Positions 1-10,557 of a DNA stretch of 64,000 bases are shown in pieces (positions within the stretch are counted from its first letter, which is position 1; every line of letters starts with the position of its first letter). The position numbers and the translations under genes were made by a program. Source of the DNA: Micromonospora sp. MA102 (lineage in GTDB: Bacteria > Actinomycetota > Actinomycetes > Mycobacteriales > Micromonosporaceae); contig NZ_JAMWEG010000001.1 of assembly GCF_025460765.1 (NCBI RefSeq), positions 248,001-312,000 of the forward strand. Direction: 5' to 3'. The notes beneath the pieces are model-generated. The model was not told the origin of the DNA, ran no database searches, and saw only the letters and a list, made by a program, of their open reading frames with translations.

Positions 1-421
1 ACAGGTAGCGGGCCGGCGAGTGGATGTAGCTCAGGTAGCGCGCGTCCGGGGCGGACCGGAACTTGACGGTGTGCGCGAAGGCGTGGCTCGACGAGATGAC
101 CACGTCGAACCGCTCGCTGCTGAGCGTGCGCCAGGTCAGCGGCATGAGCGGCAACGCCAGCGCCTTGGACCGCCGCAACGGGGTCCGGGCCAGCCACGAC
201 TCCTGGAGGTCGAGGCCGCGTCGCGCGTCGCGGTCGCGCCACAGCACGAACCCCTTCGCGTCGGGCAGCACCTCCTGGATGGCCAGGAAGACGTTCTCCG
301 AGCCGCCGGTGGCGCCGAACCACTCGTGCACGAGGGCGACCGACCGGCCGGCCAGCAGCGGGCCGGCGGCGCCCCCGCCAGCAGGATCGACCCCGGCGGC
401 GTCGCCGTCCCTGCTGATCAT
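1..421 (-). CDS. Glycosyltransferase family 4, N-terminal part (runs off the window)
   Basis: About 140 residues are visible. After a short Gly/Ala-rich leader comes SVALVHEWFGATGGSENVF, the typical GT-B donor-side start of GT4 glycosyltransferases (HEW.GGSE), followed by VISSSHAFAHTVK and a YIHSPARYL segment also common in this family. The catalytic C-terminal domain lies outside the window. ATG at 419-421 is used here; an in-frame GTG at 428-430 overlaps the TGA of the upstream acyltransferase gene, so translational coupling is likely. The neighbour is an acyltransferase, which suggests synthesis of an acylated exopolysaccharide or glycolipid. The fold call is firm; the sugar substrate is unknown. 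Confidence 0.85.
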   Translation of the reverse strand, partial: MISRDGDAAGVDPAGGGAAGPLLAGRSVALVHEWFGATGGSENVFLAIQEVLPDAKGFVLWRDRDARRGLDLQESWLARTPLRRSKALALPLMPLTWRTLSSERFDVVISSSHAFAHTVKFRSAPDARYLSYIHSPARYL

Positions 422-426
422 TCCGC

Positions 427-3400
427 TCACCCCATCACCATCTGCAACTGCTCGTCGAGCCGGGCCGCCAGCGTCCGCGCGTACGTCGCCGTGAGGTGAT
501 TGGTGTCGCGGTACACGAGCACCCCACCGATCACCGCCGCGCACCGGTCGGCGGGACAGATGGCGTCGTTCAGGTCGACCAGCCGTACCCCGGTCAGGCC
601 CCGCGCCGCGTCCACCTGGAGCGGACCGATGCCCGCCAGCGCCTTGTCGCGCGGCACCGCGCACCTGGTCAGCTCCTCCCGGTGGGCCGACACGCACTCC
701 GCGACGTCCAGGCGCGGCGCCGGGGTGTCCCGCAGCACCACCACGGGGGCGATCCCGGCAAGGGACCGCCAGGTCCGGTGCATCCCGTCCACCAGCGCGG
801 CGCGGCCCGCCGACCCCTTGAGCGTCCGGCCGTCGCGGTAGGCGGAGTAGTTGTAGCTGCTCGTCACGACCAGGTTCGGGCGGTCGGCGGCGAGCCGGCC
901 GGGCAGCTCCCGGTTCCACGCCGCGCAGGTGTCGGCGGGTCGCTGGCCGTCCGCGCCGACCACCTCGACGTCGAGGACCGGGCAGCTCGACTTGGTGTAC
1001 GTCAGCAGTCGCCAGTTCCGCCGTTCCGCCACCGCCCGCAGCGTCGGCACCCACTGCGCGGCGTGCGAGTCGCCGACCACGGCGATGGTGACCGTGGCGT
1101 CCTGCGGGCCGTACGCGCAGCGCAGCACCTCGGGTTCGGTGGGACCGGCGTGGCACCGGTCGGCGTAGACCGACGGGAGGTCGTCCCGGGCCACCGCCGG
1201 GTCGGGCACCACGGATGAGGCGCGGTCGACGGGCACCCCGGCGCCGGTCGCGCCGTCGGCGGTGAGCACGGCGGCGCCCGGCGCGTCGCGCACGCCCCCG
1301 CTGGCCGGCGCGGCCGGGCCGGTGACGGTCTGGAAGGCCAGCCCCGCGCAGACCGACAGCACGGTGCAGGCCGCCCCGACCGCGAGCGCCACCCGGGGCC
1401 GCACCGCGAGCCGCGGCGAGCGCCAGACCGGCCGTTCCACCAGCCGGCTGGTCAGGTACGCGAGCACCACCGACAGCGCCACGGTGGCGACCACGGCCAG
1501 CGTGCCCGGCTCGGGCATCCGCGCCGTGAGGACCACCAGCAGCGGCCAGTGCCAGAGGTAGAGCGTGTACGAGATCCCGCCGAGGAACTGCAGCGGCGGC
1601 AGCCGCAGGAACGCGACCGGACCGTACCGCGCGGTGGCCCCGGCGGCGATGACGAGGGCGGCGCCGACGGTGGCGGGCAGCGCCATCGTGCCCGGGAACG
1701 GGGTCGAGGTGCTCAGCACCACGGCGGAGGCGGCGACGGCCGCGACGCCGAGCCAGCCCGCCGCCGCGGCGACCCCGCCGGTCAGCCGCCGGATCGGCGC
1801 CAGCGCGAGCAGCGCGCCGACGGCGAGTTCCCACATCCGCGTGGTGGTGACGAAGTAGGCCCGGCCGGGTTCGGCCTCGACCAGCAGGACCGACCAGGCG
1901 AAGGAGGCCGCCCAGACGACAGCCACCGCGACGAACGCGAGAGTGCGGAACCGGGAGGCCGGGGTGCGTCCCCGCCGGGCCAGCCAGGCGACGCCCACCA
2001 GCAGCACCGGCCACACGAGGTAGAACTGCTCCTCGACCGCGAGCGACCAGTAGTGCTGCACGATGCTCGGGGCCTGGCCGGCGGCCAGGTAGTCGACGGA
2101 CTGGTCGGCGAGCCGCCAGTTGACCAGGTAGAGGGCGCTGCTCACGACGTCGCCCGCGGTGTCCCGCCAGCGGATGTCGGGCAGCAGGAGGTACGTCAGG
2201 ACCAGGGCCGCGAGCAGGACGAGCGCGGAGCTGGGCAGCAGGCGCTTGGCCCGCCTGGCCCAGAACCGGCCGAGCGACAGCCGACCCCGGGCGGCCACCT
2301 CGGCGGCCATCCCGGTGGTGATCAGGTAGCCGGAGATGACAAAGAAGACGTCCACGCCGACGAAGCCGCCGGAGACGTACGGGACGCCGGCGTGCCAGAG
2401 CACCACCAACACCACGGCGAGCGCGCGGAGACCCTCGATGTCCGGGCGGAACGCGCTCCGGGGCCGCTCGCGGGGCGTCGCGGTGTCGGTGGGCGTCGCC
2501 GGCCCGCCACCGTCGGCCTGCTCGGCCGCCGGCGTACCGGGTCCCGCCTCGGGCAGGTGCAGCACCACCGTGTCGTCCAGGGCGGACGGCACGTCCGTCC
2601 GGTCCGGGCCGGCGGTGTCCTCCGGCGCCGGCGGCGCGGGCGCCTCCGTCCGGCGGGCCGCGGGCACGCTCAGCACGAGGGTGTCCTCGGCTGACGGCGG
2701 CACCGGCGGGGCGCTCGTGGCCGGCGGGGCGACCTCCGCCGGGATGGGCGGCGGCGCGCCGACGGCCACCGGTTCCGCGTCGGTGCCGGGCCCGCCCGCA
2801 CCGACCGGCCGCAGCCGGCGGCGGAGCGCGCGCTGCCCGAGGGTCACCGCGCCGATGACCAGCACGCCGCCCGCCGCGGAGAGGAGGTACGACCACCAGT
2901 TCGCGGCGTTCTCGGTGGCGTCCCCGTCCAGCCGCAGCCGCTCCTGCGCCCGCTGCCGGTACGCCCGGGCCGCGGCGTGCCCGGGGTCCTGGCCGAGCAC
3001 GTCGTCGAACCGCTCGATCGCCTGCGAGTAGTGGCCGGCGAAGTAGACGGCCAGGGCCGACCGGAAGGCGCGGTCGCTCTCGCTCAGCCGGTTCGCGACG
3101 CCGCTCTGGGCGAGCAGGCGGTCGATGTTGGCGGTGCCGATCAGGTCGCGGATCGGTTCACCCTCGGCGGAGGTGTCGGTGTCCAGGAGCGCGACGAGCC
3201 GGCCGGTCGAGTCGACCACCGGGCCGCCCCGGGAGTCGGGACCGATCTGGCCGCTGACTCCGGTGCGGTTGGTCCCGGTACGCCCGATGACCTCGACCGT
3301 GCGGTCGCGGACGGTCCAGGTGCCGGAGTCGCCGGTGCCCTCGCCGAGCGCGTAGCCGAGGATGTCCACGGAGGACCCGACGCGCAGGTCGGGGTGGAGG

Positions 3401-4005
3401 GCGAGCTCGACGGCCGGGAGGCCGGCGCGGCGCAGCCTCACCAGCGCCACGTTGCCGTCCACCGCCGGCAGCGCCTTGGTGACCGCGCCGGCGACTGCCG
3501 GGACGGAAGCGTCCCCCGAGGTCGCCGCACCGAACTGGCCGGTCAGCCGCAGGGTCGGCGCGGTGCCGCGCCGGGCCCCGGTGAACGCGGACGAGCCCTG
3601 GAGGCCGGCGACGAACGCGTCCAGCCGCTCCGCGGGCAGCTCGTTGCGCTGCACCAGCGTGCGGCCGAGCCGGTAGAGGGCGTTGACCAGCAGCACCTCC
3701 CGGCTCGGCTGCACGCAGACCGTGGTGGTCACCACGTAGCCGTCGGGGTTCACCACCGCCCCGCTGCACCGGCGCACCACGACCACCTGTTCGGGGCGGA
3801 CCAGGGCACCCGTGGCGGTGTTGCGGAGGTAGCCGGCGTACCGCGCCTCGAGGAAGGCGGTCGCCGGGGTGGCCACGGCCACCGCCGGCTCGTTGCGGGC
3901 GTACGTCGGTACCGCCGCCGCAGCGGGGACGGCGGCGGCCCAGCCGATCGCGACGGTGCCCAGCAGGACGGCGAACCGACGTGCCAGGGCCGTACCAGAG
4001 GGCAT
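427..4005 (-). CDS. Membrane acyltransferase-3/SGNH protein with an N-terminal trypsin-like pseudoprotease
   Basis: 1192 aa, about twice the usual OafA-like length. A signal-like segment (1-31) is followed by a trypsin-like domain (about 75-305) in which all three catalytic positions appear replaced: GYVVTTTVCV where the His motif should be, GNVALVRL at the Asp, and PDSRGGPVV at the GxSGGP site. Next come a short helical repeat-like stretch (310-355), one membrane helix (about 370-390), a Pro-rich linker with repeated DTLVL/DDTVVL-like pieces, a multi-span acyltransferase-3 domain from about 520 (RPDIEGLRALAV, LWHAG, FFVISGYLI, HYWSLAVEEQFY), and an SGNH domain with intact GDSH (978-981) and a C-terminal DTNHLT. 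It probably O-acylates a surface glycan. ATG has GGAG upstream. It lies 35 bp after the 4041-5306 gene. Confidence 0.85.
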   Translation of the reverse strand: MPSGTALARRFAVLLGTVAIGWAAAVPAAAAVPTYARNEPAVAVATPATAFLEARYAGYLRNTATGALVRPEQVVVVRRCSGAVVNPDGYVVTTTVCVQPSREVLLVNALYRLGRTLVQRNELPAERLDAFVAGLQGSSAFTGARRGTAPTLRLTGQFGAATSGDASVPAVAGAVTKALPAVDGNVALVRLRRAGLPAVELALHPDLRVGSSVDILGYALGEGTGDSGTWTVRDRTVEVIGRTGTNRTGVSGQIGPDSRGGPVVDSTGRLVALLDTDTSAEGEPIRDLIGTANIDRLLAQSGVANRLSESDRAFRSALAVYFAGHYSQAIERFDDVLGQDPGHAAARAYRQRAQERLRLDGDATENAANWWSYLLSAAGGVLVIGAVTLGQRALRRRLRPVGAGGPGTDAEPVAVGAPPPIPAEVAPPATSAPPVPPSAEDTLVLSVPAARRTEAPAPPAPEDTAGPDRTDVPSALDDTVVLHLPEAGPGTPAAEQADGGGPATPTDTATPRERPRSAFRPDIEGLRALAVVLVVLWHAGVPYVSGGFVGVDVFFVISGYLITTGMAAEVAARGRLSLGRFWARRAKRLLPSSALVLLAALVLTYLLLPDIRWRDTAGDVVSSALYLVNWRLADQSVDYLAAGQAPSIVQHYWSLAVEEQFYLVWPVLLVGVAWLARRGRTPASRFRTLAFVAVAVVWAASFAWSVLLVEAEPGRAYFVTTTRMWELAVGALLALAPIRRLTGGVAAAAGWLGVAAVAASAVVLSTSTPFPGTMALPATVGAALVIAAGATARYGPVAFLRLPPLQFLGGISYTLYLWHWPLLVVLTARMPEPGTLAVVATVALSVVLAYLTSRLVERPVWRSPRLAVRPRVALAVGAACTVLSVCAGLAFQTVTGPAAPASGGVRDAPGAAVLTADGATGAGVPVDRASSVVPDPAVARDDLPSVYADRCHAGPTEPEVLRCAYGPQDATVTIAVVGDSHAAQWVPTLRAVAERRNWRLLTYTKSSCPVLDVEVVGADGQRPADTCAAWNRELPGRLAADRPNLVVTSSYNYSAYRDGRTLKGSAGRAALVDGMHRTWRSLAGIAPVVVLRDTPAPRLDVAECVSAHREELTRCAVPRDKALAGIGPLQVDAARGLTGVRLVDLNDAICPADRCAAVIGGVLVYRDTNHLTATYARTLAARLDEQLQMVMG

Positions 4006-4040
4006 GTCGGAACTCCGCGCGGCGAGGAGGGGTCGGGCGG

Positions 4041-5306
4041 TCAGAAGATCAGGGTGTCGCGCAGGTGGTTGGCCACCCGGCGCAGCCGACCCGCACCGTC
4101 GATCGGGGAGGTCATCCGGAAGACGACCTGACGGTCGATCTGCCCGCTGTTCCCGCCCCGCCAGTACGCGACGAGCACCAGGCCGTACCGGCGCTCACCG
4201 TCGAGCTGGAGCTTGCTGGAGTCGGCGTACGAGACGAACTGGCCGCCCCGCATCCACTGCAGACCCCAGGCCTCCTCCTCCTGGCGCATGGCGGTCTGCC
4301 GCTGCACGTCGCACGGCACCGGGCACTCCCGCACGATCAGCTCGCCGCCGATCTGCTGCTTGTCGTTCGAGACGCCGCAGTTGTACTTGACGAACCCCTG
4401 CGCGCGGCCGGCCGGCGTGCAGTCCCACTCCCCCGGCACCTTGAGGGCGAAGCCCAGGCCTTCGAGGTCGGAGAAGGTGCGCACCGAGTCGCCCGGAGTG
4501 AACTTCGGCCACTCCTTCGGCCAGTCGCCGGCGCTGGGCGGCTCGAGGCCGGGCGACTGGGGCGGCGTCTTCTGCTCCGGCTGCAGCGCCGGGCTGGTGG
4601 TCCCCTCGGTCGTCGGCGTGCCGGGGTCGTCCGGTCCGAACCAGACGACGGCGCCGCCGACACCGGCCACGATCACCAGGACGAGCGCGGCGATCCCGAT
4701 CCAGAGCCCGGTCCGGCGGGGGCGCGGCTCGGACGGCGTGATCCGGCGGACCGGCGCGGTGAACGGGTCCTGCGGCGGGGCGCTGACCGGCTGCGGCGCG
4801 GGGGACACCTGCTGCGGCGACGGGGACACCTGCTGGGGCGGGGACGACACCTGGTGCGGCACGGCGGCGTGCATGGCCCAGGGCAGCGGCGCTCCCGAGG
4901 TGGGGCTCGGCGTGCCGGAGGTCGGCACCCCGGAGACCGGCTGGGGCGGTCCGCCGACGGCGCCGGACTCGGGGATCAGGATCTGGGTCTCGGACTCCGC
5001 CGGGTGCAGGTCCATGCCGAGGGTCTGGAACAGCCGCTGCGCACCCATCCCCTCCTCCGACGGGTACGCCACCCACGGCTTGGCGGCGGCGAAGTCGGCG
5101 TTGACGTAACGCTGCCCGCCCGAGGTCAGCGCCATGGCGTTGGCCGCGTTGGCGAAGGCCTCCCGCCACGGTGGGTCGGCCGCCGCCGCGCCCTCGAGCA
5201 CGGCCACCGTCACCAGCCGGTCCTGTCCATCGATGGCCCACCACGCCGTGCCGACCTGGCAGACGCCCAGCGCCTCGGTGAACCTGTACGGGCCGACCGG
5301 CTGCAT
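4041..5306 (-). CDS. Membrane-anchored protein with a kinase-N-lobe-like start
   Basis: 421 aa. The first 50 residues (GPYRFTEALGVCQVGTAWWA, then VTVAVLEG) resemble the start of an actinobacterial Ser/Thr kinase, but the Gly-rich loop is eroded and the VAVK lysine is missing; no catalytic loop or DFG is present. A long Pro/Ser/Gln-rich linker with repeated QQVSP units leads to one membrane helix (LWIGIAALVLVIVAGVGGAV). The remaining extracytoplasmic domain of about 190 residues, with several Cys, is unrecognised. ATG at 5306 is preferred because GAGGAG lies 8 nt upstream. It is first in an apparent operon with the acyltransferase and glycosyltransferase, so a role in surface-polymer regulation is possible but unproven. 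Confidence 0.75.
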   Translation of the reverse strand: MQPVGPYRFTEALGVCQVGTAWWAIDGQDRLVTVAVLEGAAAADPPWREAFANAANAMALTSGGQRYVNADFAAAKPWVAYPSEEGMGAQRLFQTLGMDLHPAESETQILIPESGAVGGPPQPVSGVPTSGTPSPTSGAPLPWAMHAAVPHQVSSPPQQVSPSPQQVSPAPQPVSAPPQDPFTAPVRRITPSEPRPRRTGLWIGIAALVLVIVAGVGGAVVWFGPDDPGTPTTEGTTSPALQPEQKTPPQSPGLEPPSAGDWPKEWPKFTPGDSVRTFSDLEGLGFALKVPGEWDCTPAGRAQGFVKYNCGVSNDKQQIGGELIVRECPVPCDVQRQTAMRQEEEAWGLQWMRGGQFVSYADSSKLQLDGERRYGLVLVAYWRGGNSGQIDRQVVFRMTSPIDGAGRLRRVANHLRDTLIF

Positions 5307-5408
5307 GCGACAACTCCTCTGGTTTTTCCGCCGTGCGGATAGTACAGAGCGCACGCCTCCCGGCTCGTCCTCCGGTCGCCGCACGCCCACCGGCTGAAGG
5401 TTGCGTTG

Positions 5409-5420
5409 TGAAAGTTTTCA
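5409..5420. promoter_or_regulatory. Candidate operator of the hut regulator
   Basis: A perfect inverted repeat TGAAA-GT-TTTCA lies just upstream of the -10-like hexamer (5425-5430) of the RpiR gene. RpiR-family proteins bind short palindromes of this kind, so autoregulation and control of the hut operon are inferred. Confidence 0.5.
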
Positions 5421-5424
5421 TGCA

Positions 5425-5430
5425 TAGAGT
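5425..5430 (+). promoter_or_regulatory. -10-like TAGAGT, leaderless start for the RpiR gene
   Basis: TAGAGT ends 6 nt before the GTG start and no Shine-Dalgarno sequence is present, which fits a leaderless transcript. Confidence 0.5.
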
Positions 5431-5436
5431 CAGGCC

Positions 5437-6285
5437 GTGAATGAAAGCGGTGCGGCACCCACCGACCGCCTGCTCGACCTCTTCCACGGCGTCCGGCTCA
5501 CCCCGACCCAGCGCCGCATCGCGCACTGCCTGGTCCAGCAGGCGGGCGCGGCGGCGTACCTGTCCGCGGCGGAGGTGGCCGAGCTGGCCGGGGTCAGCCA
5601 GCCGTCGGTGACCCGGTTCGCCATGGCGCTCGGGCACGACGGCTACCCCGCGCTGCGCCGCCGGCTGCGCGAGCTGACCGCCACCGGCGCCGCCGACCCG
5701 GCCGAGGCCGGCAACGCCCTCCAGCGGGCGGTCCACGCCGAGATGGGCAACCTCGACCGGCTCGCCGCGCAGCTCGCCGACGCCGGCCGGATCGCCGAGG
5801 TGGGCAAGCTCCTCGCGGCCAGCCGCCCGCTGCCGGTGCTCGGTCTGCGCGCCGCCGCGCCGCTCGCGGCGTACTTCGCGTACTTCGCCGCGAAGGTGCA
5901 CCCGGACGTGCGGGTCGTCGACGACGGCGGCAGCCTCCTGGCCGACCGGCTCGAACAGGCCGCGGCGGCCGGGGCGCGCGCGCTGCTCGCCTTCGTGCTG
6001 CCCCGCTACCCCCGGGAGACCCTGGACGCGCTGCGCGAGGCCCGGGACGCCGGGCTGACCGTCGTGGCCATCACCGACTCCCCGGTGAGCCCGGCCACCG
6101 ACCACGCCGACGTGGTGCTCCCCGCCGCCGTCGGCACCGACCTGGTCTTCGACCTGCACACCGCCCCGATGACCCTGGCCATGGTGGTGCTCCAGGCGAT
6201 CTGCGACGCCACACCCGCCGAAACCCAGGCCCGACTCGAGGCGTTCGAGTCGTCCGCCACCCGTCGTCAGTTGTTCCTCGGCTGA
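5437..6285 (+). CDS. RpiR/MurR-family transcriptional regulator of the hut cluster
   Basis: 282 aa. An N-terminal helix-turn-helix of the RpiR type (about 15-80, with LSAAEVAELAGVSQPSVTRF) is followed by a SIS sugar-isomerase-like ligand domain (about 110-260, VLGLRAAAPLAAYFAYFAAK, VVAITDSPVSP). It is the first gene of a co-directional run with hutU 12 bp downstream, so it most likely senses a histidine-degradation intermediate and controls the operon. The usual hut regulators elsewhere are GntR-type HutC, so an RpiR type here is worth noting. GTG start, leaderless-type promoter. The family is clear; the ligand is unknown. Confidence 0.88.
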   Translation: MNESGAAPTDRLLDLFHGVRLTPTQRRIAHCLVQQAGAAAYLSAAEVAELAGVSQPSVTRFAMALGHDGYPALRRRLRELTATGAADPAEAGNALQRAVHAEMGNLDRLAAQLADAGRIAEVGKLLAASRPLPVLGLRAAAPLAAYFAYFAAKVHPDVRVVDDGGSLLADRLEQAAAAGARALLAFVLPRYPRETLDALREARDAGLTVVAITDSPVSPATDHADVVLPAAVGTDLVFDLHTAPMTLAMVVLQAICDATPAETQARLEAFESSATRRQLFLG

Positions 6286-6297
6286 GAGGAGTACGAG

Positions 6298-7953
<1,656 letters not shown>

Positions 7954-8008
7954 GCGCGAGGGGCGCGGCGCAGCGGAGCCCCGCAGTCGCGAACAACCGA
8001 GGTGCCGC

Positions 8009-9208
8009 GTGAGCGATCTCGCCGTCCGGTTCCGCAAGCTGTGGGACGAGATCGCGCCCGTCGGGCGGGACGCGGGCAGCGGCGGCTACCTGCGCTACGC
8101 GCTCACCGAGCCGGAGCTCGCCCTGCGCGGCTGGTTCCGCGACCAGGCCGGGCAGCGGGGCATGCCGGTCACCGAGGACGGCAACGGCAACCTGTTCGCC
8201 TGGTGGGGCGACCCGGCCGCCGGGGACGCGGTGCTCACCGGCAGCCACTTCGACTCGGTGCCGCACGGCGGGGCGTACGACGGGCCGCTCGGCATCGTCA
8301 GCGCGCTCCTGGCCGTGGACGAGCTGCGGGCCGCCGGGGTCGCCCCGGCCCGGCCGGTGGCGGTGGCCGCGTTCGTGGAGGAGGAGGGCGGCCGGTTCGG
8401 CGTACCCTGCCTGGGGTCGCGGCTGCTCACCGGGGAGATCCCGGTGGAGCGCGCGGCCGGGCTGCGCGACGCGGCCGGGGTCAGCTTCGCCGAGGCGCTG
8501 GGCGACCGGCCGGCGGGCGCCGACCCGGGTCTGCTCGGCCGCTTCGCGTCCTTCGTGGAGCTGCACGTCGAGCAGGGCCGCGCGCTTGTCGACCTGGGCG
8601 CGCCGGTCGCGGTGGCCAGCGCCATCTGGCCGCACGGCCGCTGGCGCCTCGACTTCGCCGGTGAGGGCAACCACGCGGGTACGACCCGGATGGCCGACCG
8701 CCGCGACCCGATGCTCACCTACGCGTTCACCGTGCTCGCGGCGAACAAGGAGGCCCGGCTGCGCGACGCGCACGCCACCGTCGGCCGGGTGGCCGTCGAG
8801 CCGAACGCCACCAACGCCATCCCGTCGAAGGTGACCGGCTGGCTGGACGCCCGGGCGGCCGAGCCGGAGACGCTGCACGGCCTGGTCGAGGCGGTCCGGG
8901 CCAAGGCCGCGGAGCGGGCGAAGCGGGACGGCACCGAGCTGACCTGCACCGAGGAGTCGGCCACCCCGCTGGTGGCCTTCGACGGCGGGCTCGCCGGCCG
9001 GCTGGCCGCGCTGCTCGACGCGCCGGTGCTGCCCACCGGGGCCGGGCACGACGCCGGGGTGCTGGCCGCGCACCTGCCGACCGCGATGCTCTTCGTGCGC
9101 AACCCGACCGGGGTGTCGCACTCCCCCGCCGAGTCCGCCACCGACGCCGACTGCGCGGCCGGGGTGACGGCCCTGGCCCGGGTGCTGGAGGAGCTGGCAT
9201 GCCGCTGA
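8009..9208 (+). CDS. M20-family amidohydrolase (allantoate-amidohydrolase-like), candidate N-formylglutamate hydrolase
   Basis: 399 aa. A dinuclear-zinc M20 peptidase of the allantoate amidohydrolase / N-carbamoyl-amino-acid hydrolase group; metal ligands appear in SHFDSVPHGG, DGPLG, VEEEGGRFG, ELHVEQG and GVSHSPAE. GTG at 8009 is chosen because GAGG sits 6 nt upstream and the protein then starts at the family's usual position. It overlaps hutF by 10 bp. No allantoin genes are nearby. HutF makes N-formylglutamate and no hutG is visible in the cluster, so this enzyme may cleave N-formylglutamate to glutamate and formate. The family is certain; the substrate is inference from context. Confidence 0.88.
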   Translation: MSDLAVRFRKLWDEIAPVGRDAGSGGYLRYALTEPELALRGWFRDQAGQRGMPVTEDGNGNLFAWWGDPAAGDAVLTGSHFDSVPHGGAYDGPLGIVSALLAVDELRAAGVAPARPVAVAAFVEEEGGRFGVPCLGSRLLTGEIPVERAAGLRDAAGVSFAEALGDRPAGADPGLLGRFASFVELHVEQGRALVDLGAPVAVASAIWPHGRWRLDFAGEGNHAGTTRMADRRDPMLTYAFTVLAANKEARLRDAHATVGRVAVEPNATNAIPSKVTGWLDARAAEPETLHGLVEAVRAKAAERAKRDGTELTCTEESATPLVAFDGGLAGRLAALLDAPVLPTGAGHDAGVLAAHLPTAMLFVRNPTGVSHSPAESATDADCAAGVTALARVLEELACR

Positions 9209-10557
9209 CCCGCTGGCTGGCCGAGTACGCCTGGCTGCCCGACCACGCCGAGCCCACCCCCGACGTGCTGATCGAGGCCGAGGCCGGGCGGATCGCCGCG
9301 GTCACCCCGCTGGTCGGCGGTGGCGCGGCCCCCGCCGGGGTCGAGGTGCTCGGCGACGCGGTACGCCTGCCCGGGCTCACCCTGCCCGGCCTGGCCAACG
9401 CCCACTCGCACGCCTTCCACCGGGCGCTGCGCGGGCGCACCCACGGCGGGCGGGGCGACTTCTGGAGCTGGCGGGACGTCATGTACGACGTCGCGGCCCG
9501 GCTCGACCCCGACTCGTACCTGGCCCTGGCCCGGGCCGCGTACGCGGAGATGGCCCTCGCGGGGATCACCTGCGTGGGCGAGTTCCACTACCTGCACCAC
9601 GGCCCGGAGGGCCGGCCGTACGCCGACCCGAACGCCATGTCCGCCGCGCTGGTCGAGGCCGCCGCGCACGCCGGGATCCGGCTCACCCTGCTGGACACCG
9701 CGTACCTGACCGCGAGCGTGGACGGCGCGGAGCTGGTCGGGACGCAGCGCCGGTTCGGTGACGGCGACGCGCTGCGCTGGGTCGAGCGGGTCGACGCGTT
9801 CCGCCCCGAGAACGACCACGCCCGGCGGGGCGCGGCCATCCACTCGGTCCGCGCGGTGCCCGCCGAGCAGCTCGCCACCGTGGCCGGCTGGGCCGACCGC
9901 AACGGCGTGCCGCTGCACGTGCACCTCTCCGAGCAGCCGGCCGAGAACGACGCCTGCCGGGCGGTGCACGGCTGCACACCGACCCGGCTGCTGGCCGACC
10001 ACGGGGTGCTCGGCCCGCACACCACGGCGGTGCACGCCACCCACCCGACCAGCGCCGACGTCGCGCTGCTCGGGGACAGCCGGACCGGGGTGTGCCTCTG
10101 CCCCACCACCGAGCGGGACCTGGCCGACGGGATCGGGCCGGCCCGGCGGATGGCCGAGGCGGGCAGCCCGGTCAGCCTGGGCAGCGACAGCCACGCCGTG
10201 GTGGACCTCTTCGAGGAGGCCCGCGCCGTGGAGCTGGACGAGCGCCTGCGCACGCGCCGGCGGGGGCACTTCAGCGCCGCCGAGCTGGTCACCGCGGCCA
10301 CCGTCGCCGGGCACGCCGCGCTCGGCTGGGGCGACGCGGGCCGGCTGTCCGCCGGCGACCGGGCCGACCTCGTGACGGTACGGCTGGACAGCGCCCGTAC
10401 CGCCGGCGTGCCGCCGGTCGGCGCGTTCTTCGCGGCCACCGCCGCCGACGTGACCCACGTGGTGGTGGACGGGCGGACGGTCGTGGCCGACGGCCGGCAC
10501 CGGACCGTGGACGTGCCCGCCGAGCTGCGGGACGCCATCCGGGAGGTGACGTCATGA
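9199..10557 (+). CDS. hutF: Formimidoylglutamate deiminase
   Basis: 452 aa, amidohydrolase-superfamily TIM barrel. It converts N-formimino-L-glutamate to N-formyl-L-glutamate and ammonia. Metal-binding and active-site segments are [46 protein letters not shown] and [17 protein letters not shown]. It overlaps the M20 gene upstream and shares ATGA with hutI downstream, so the three are translationally coupled. Its presence indicates the five-step histidine route through formylglutamate rather than direct formiminoglutamase. Confidence 0.95.
   Translation: MPLTRWLAEYAWLPDHAEPTPDVLIEAEAGRIAAVTPLVGGGAAPAGVEVLGDAVRLPGLTLPGLANAHSHAFHRALRGRTHGGRGDFWSWRDVMYDVAARLDPDSYLALARAAYAEMALAGITCVGEFHYLHHGPEGRPYADPNAMSAALVEAAAHAGIRLTLLDTAYLTASVDGAELVGTQRRFGDGDALRWVERVDAFRPENDHARRGAAIHSVRAVPAEQLATVAGWADRNGVPLHVHLSEQPAENDACRAVHGCTPTRLLADHGVLGPHTTAVHATHPTSADVALLGDSRTGVCLCPTTERDLADGIGPARRMAEAGSPVSLGSDSHAVVDLFEEARAVELDERLRTRRRGHFSAAELVTAATVAGHAALGWGDAGRLSAGDRADLVTVRLDSARTAGVPPVGAFFAATAADVTHVVVDGRTVVADGRHRTVDVPAELRDAIREVTS

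Noticed and set aside
4041..5306. Functional Ser/Thr kinase
   Set aside because: No catalytic loop, DFG or invariant lysine; only a faint N-lobe resemblance remains.
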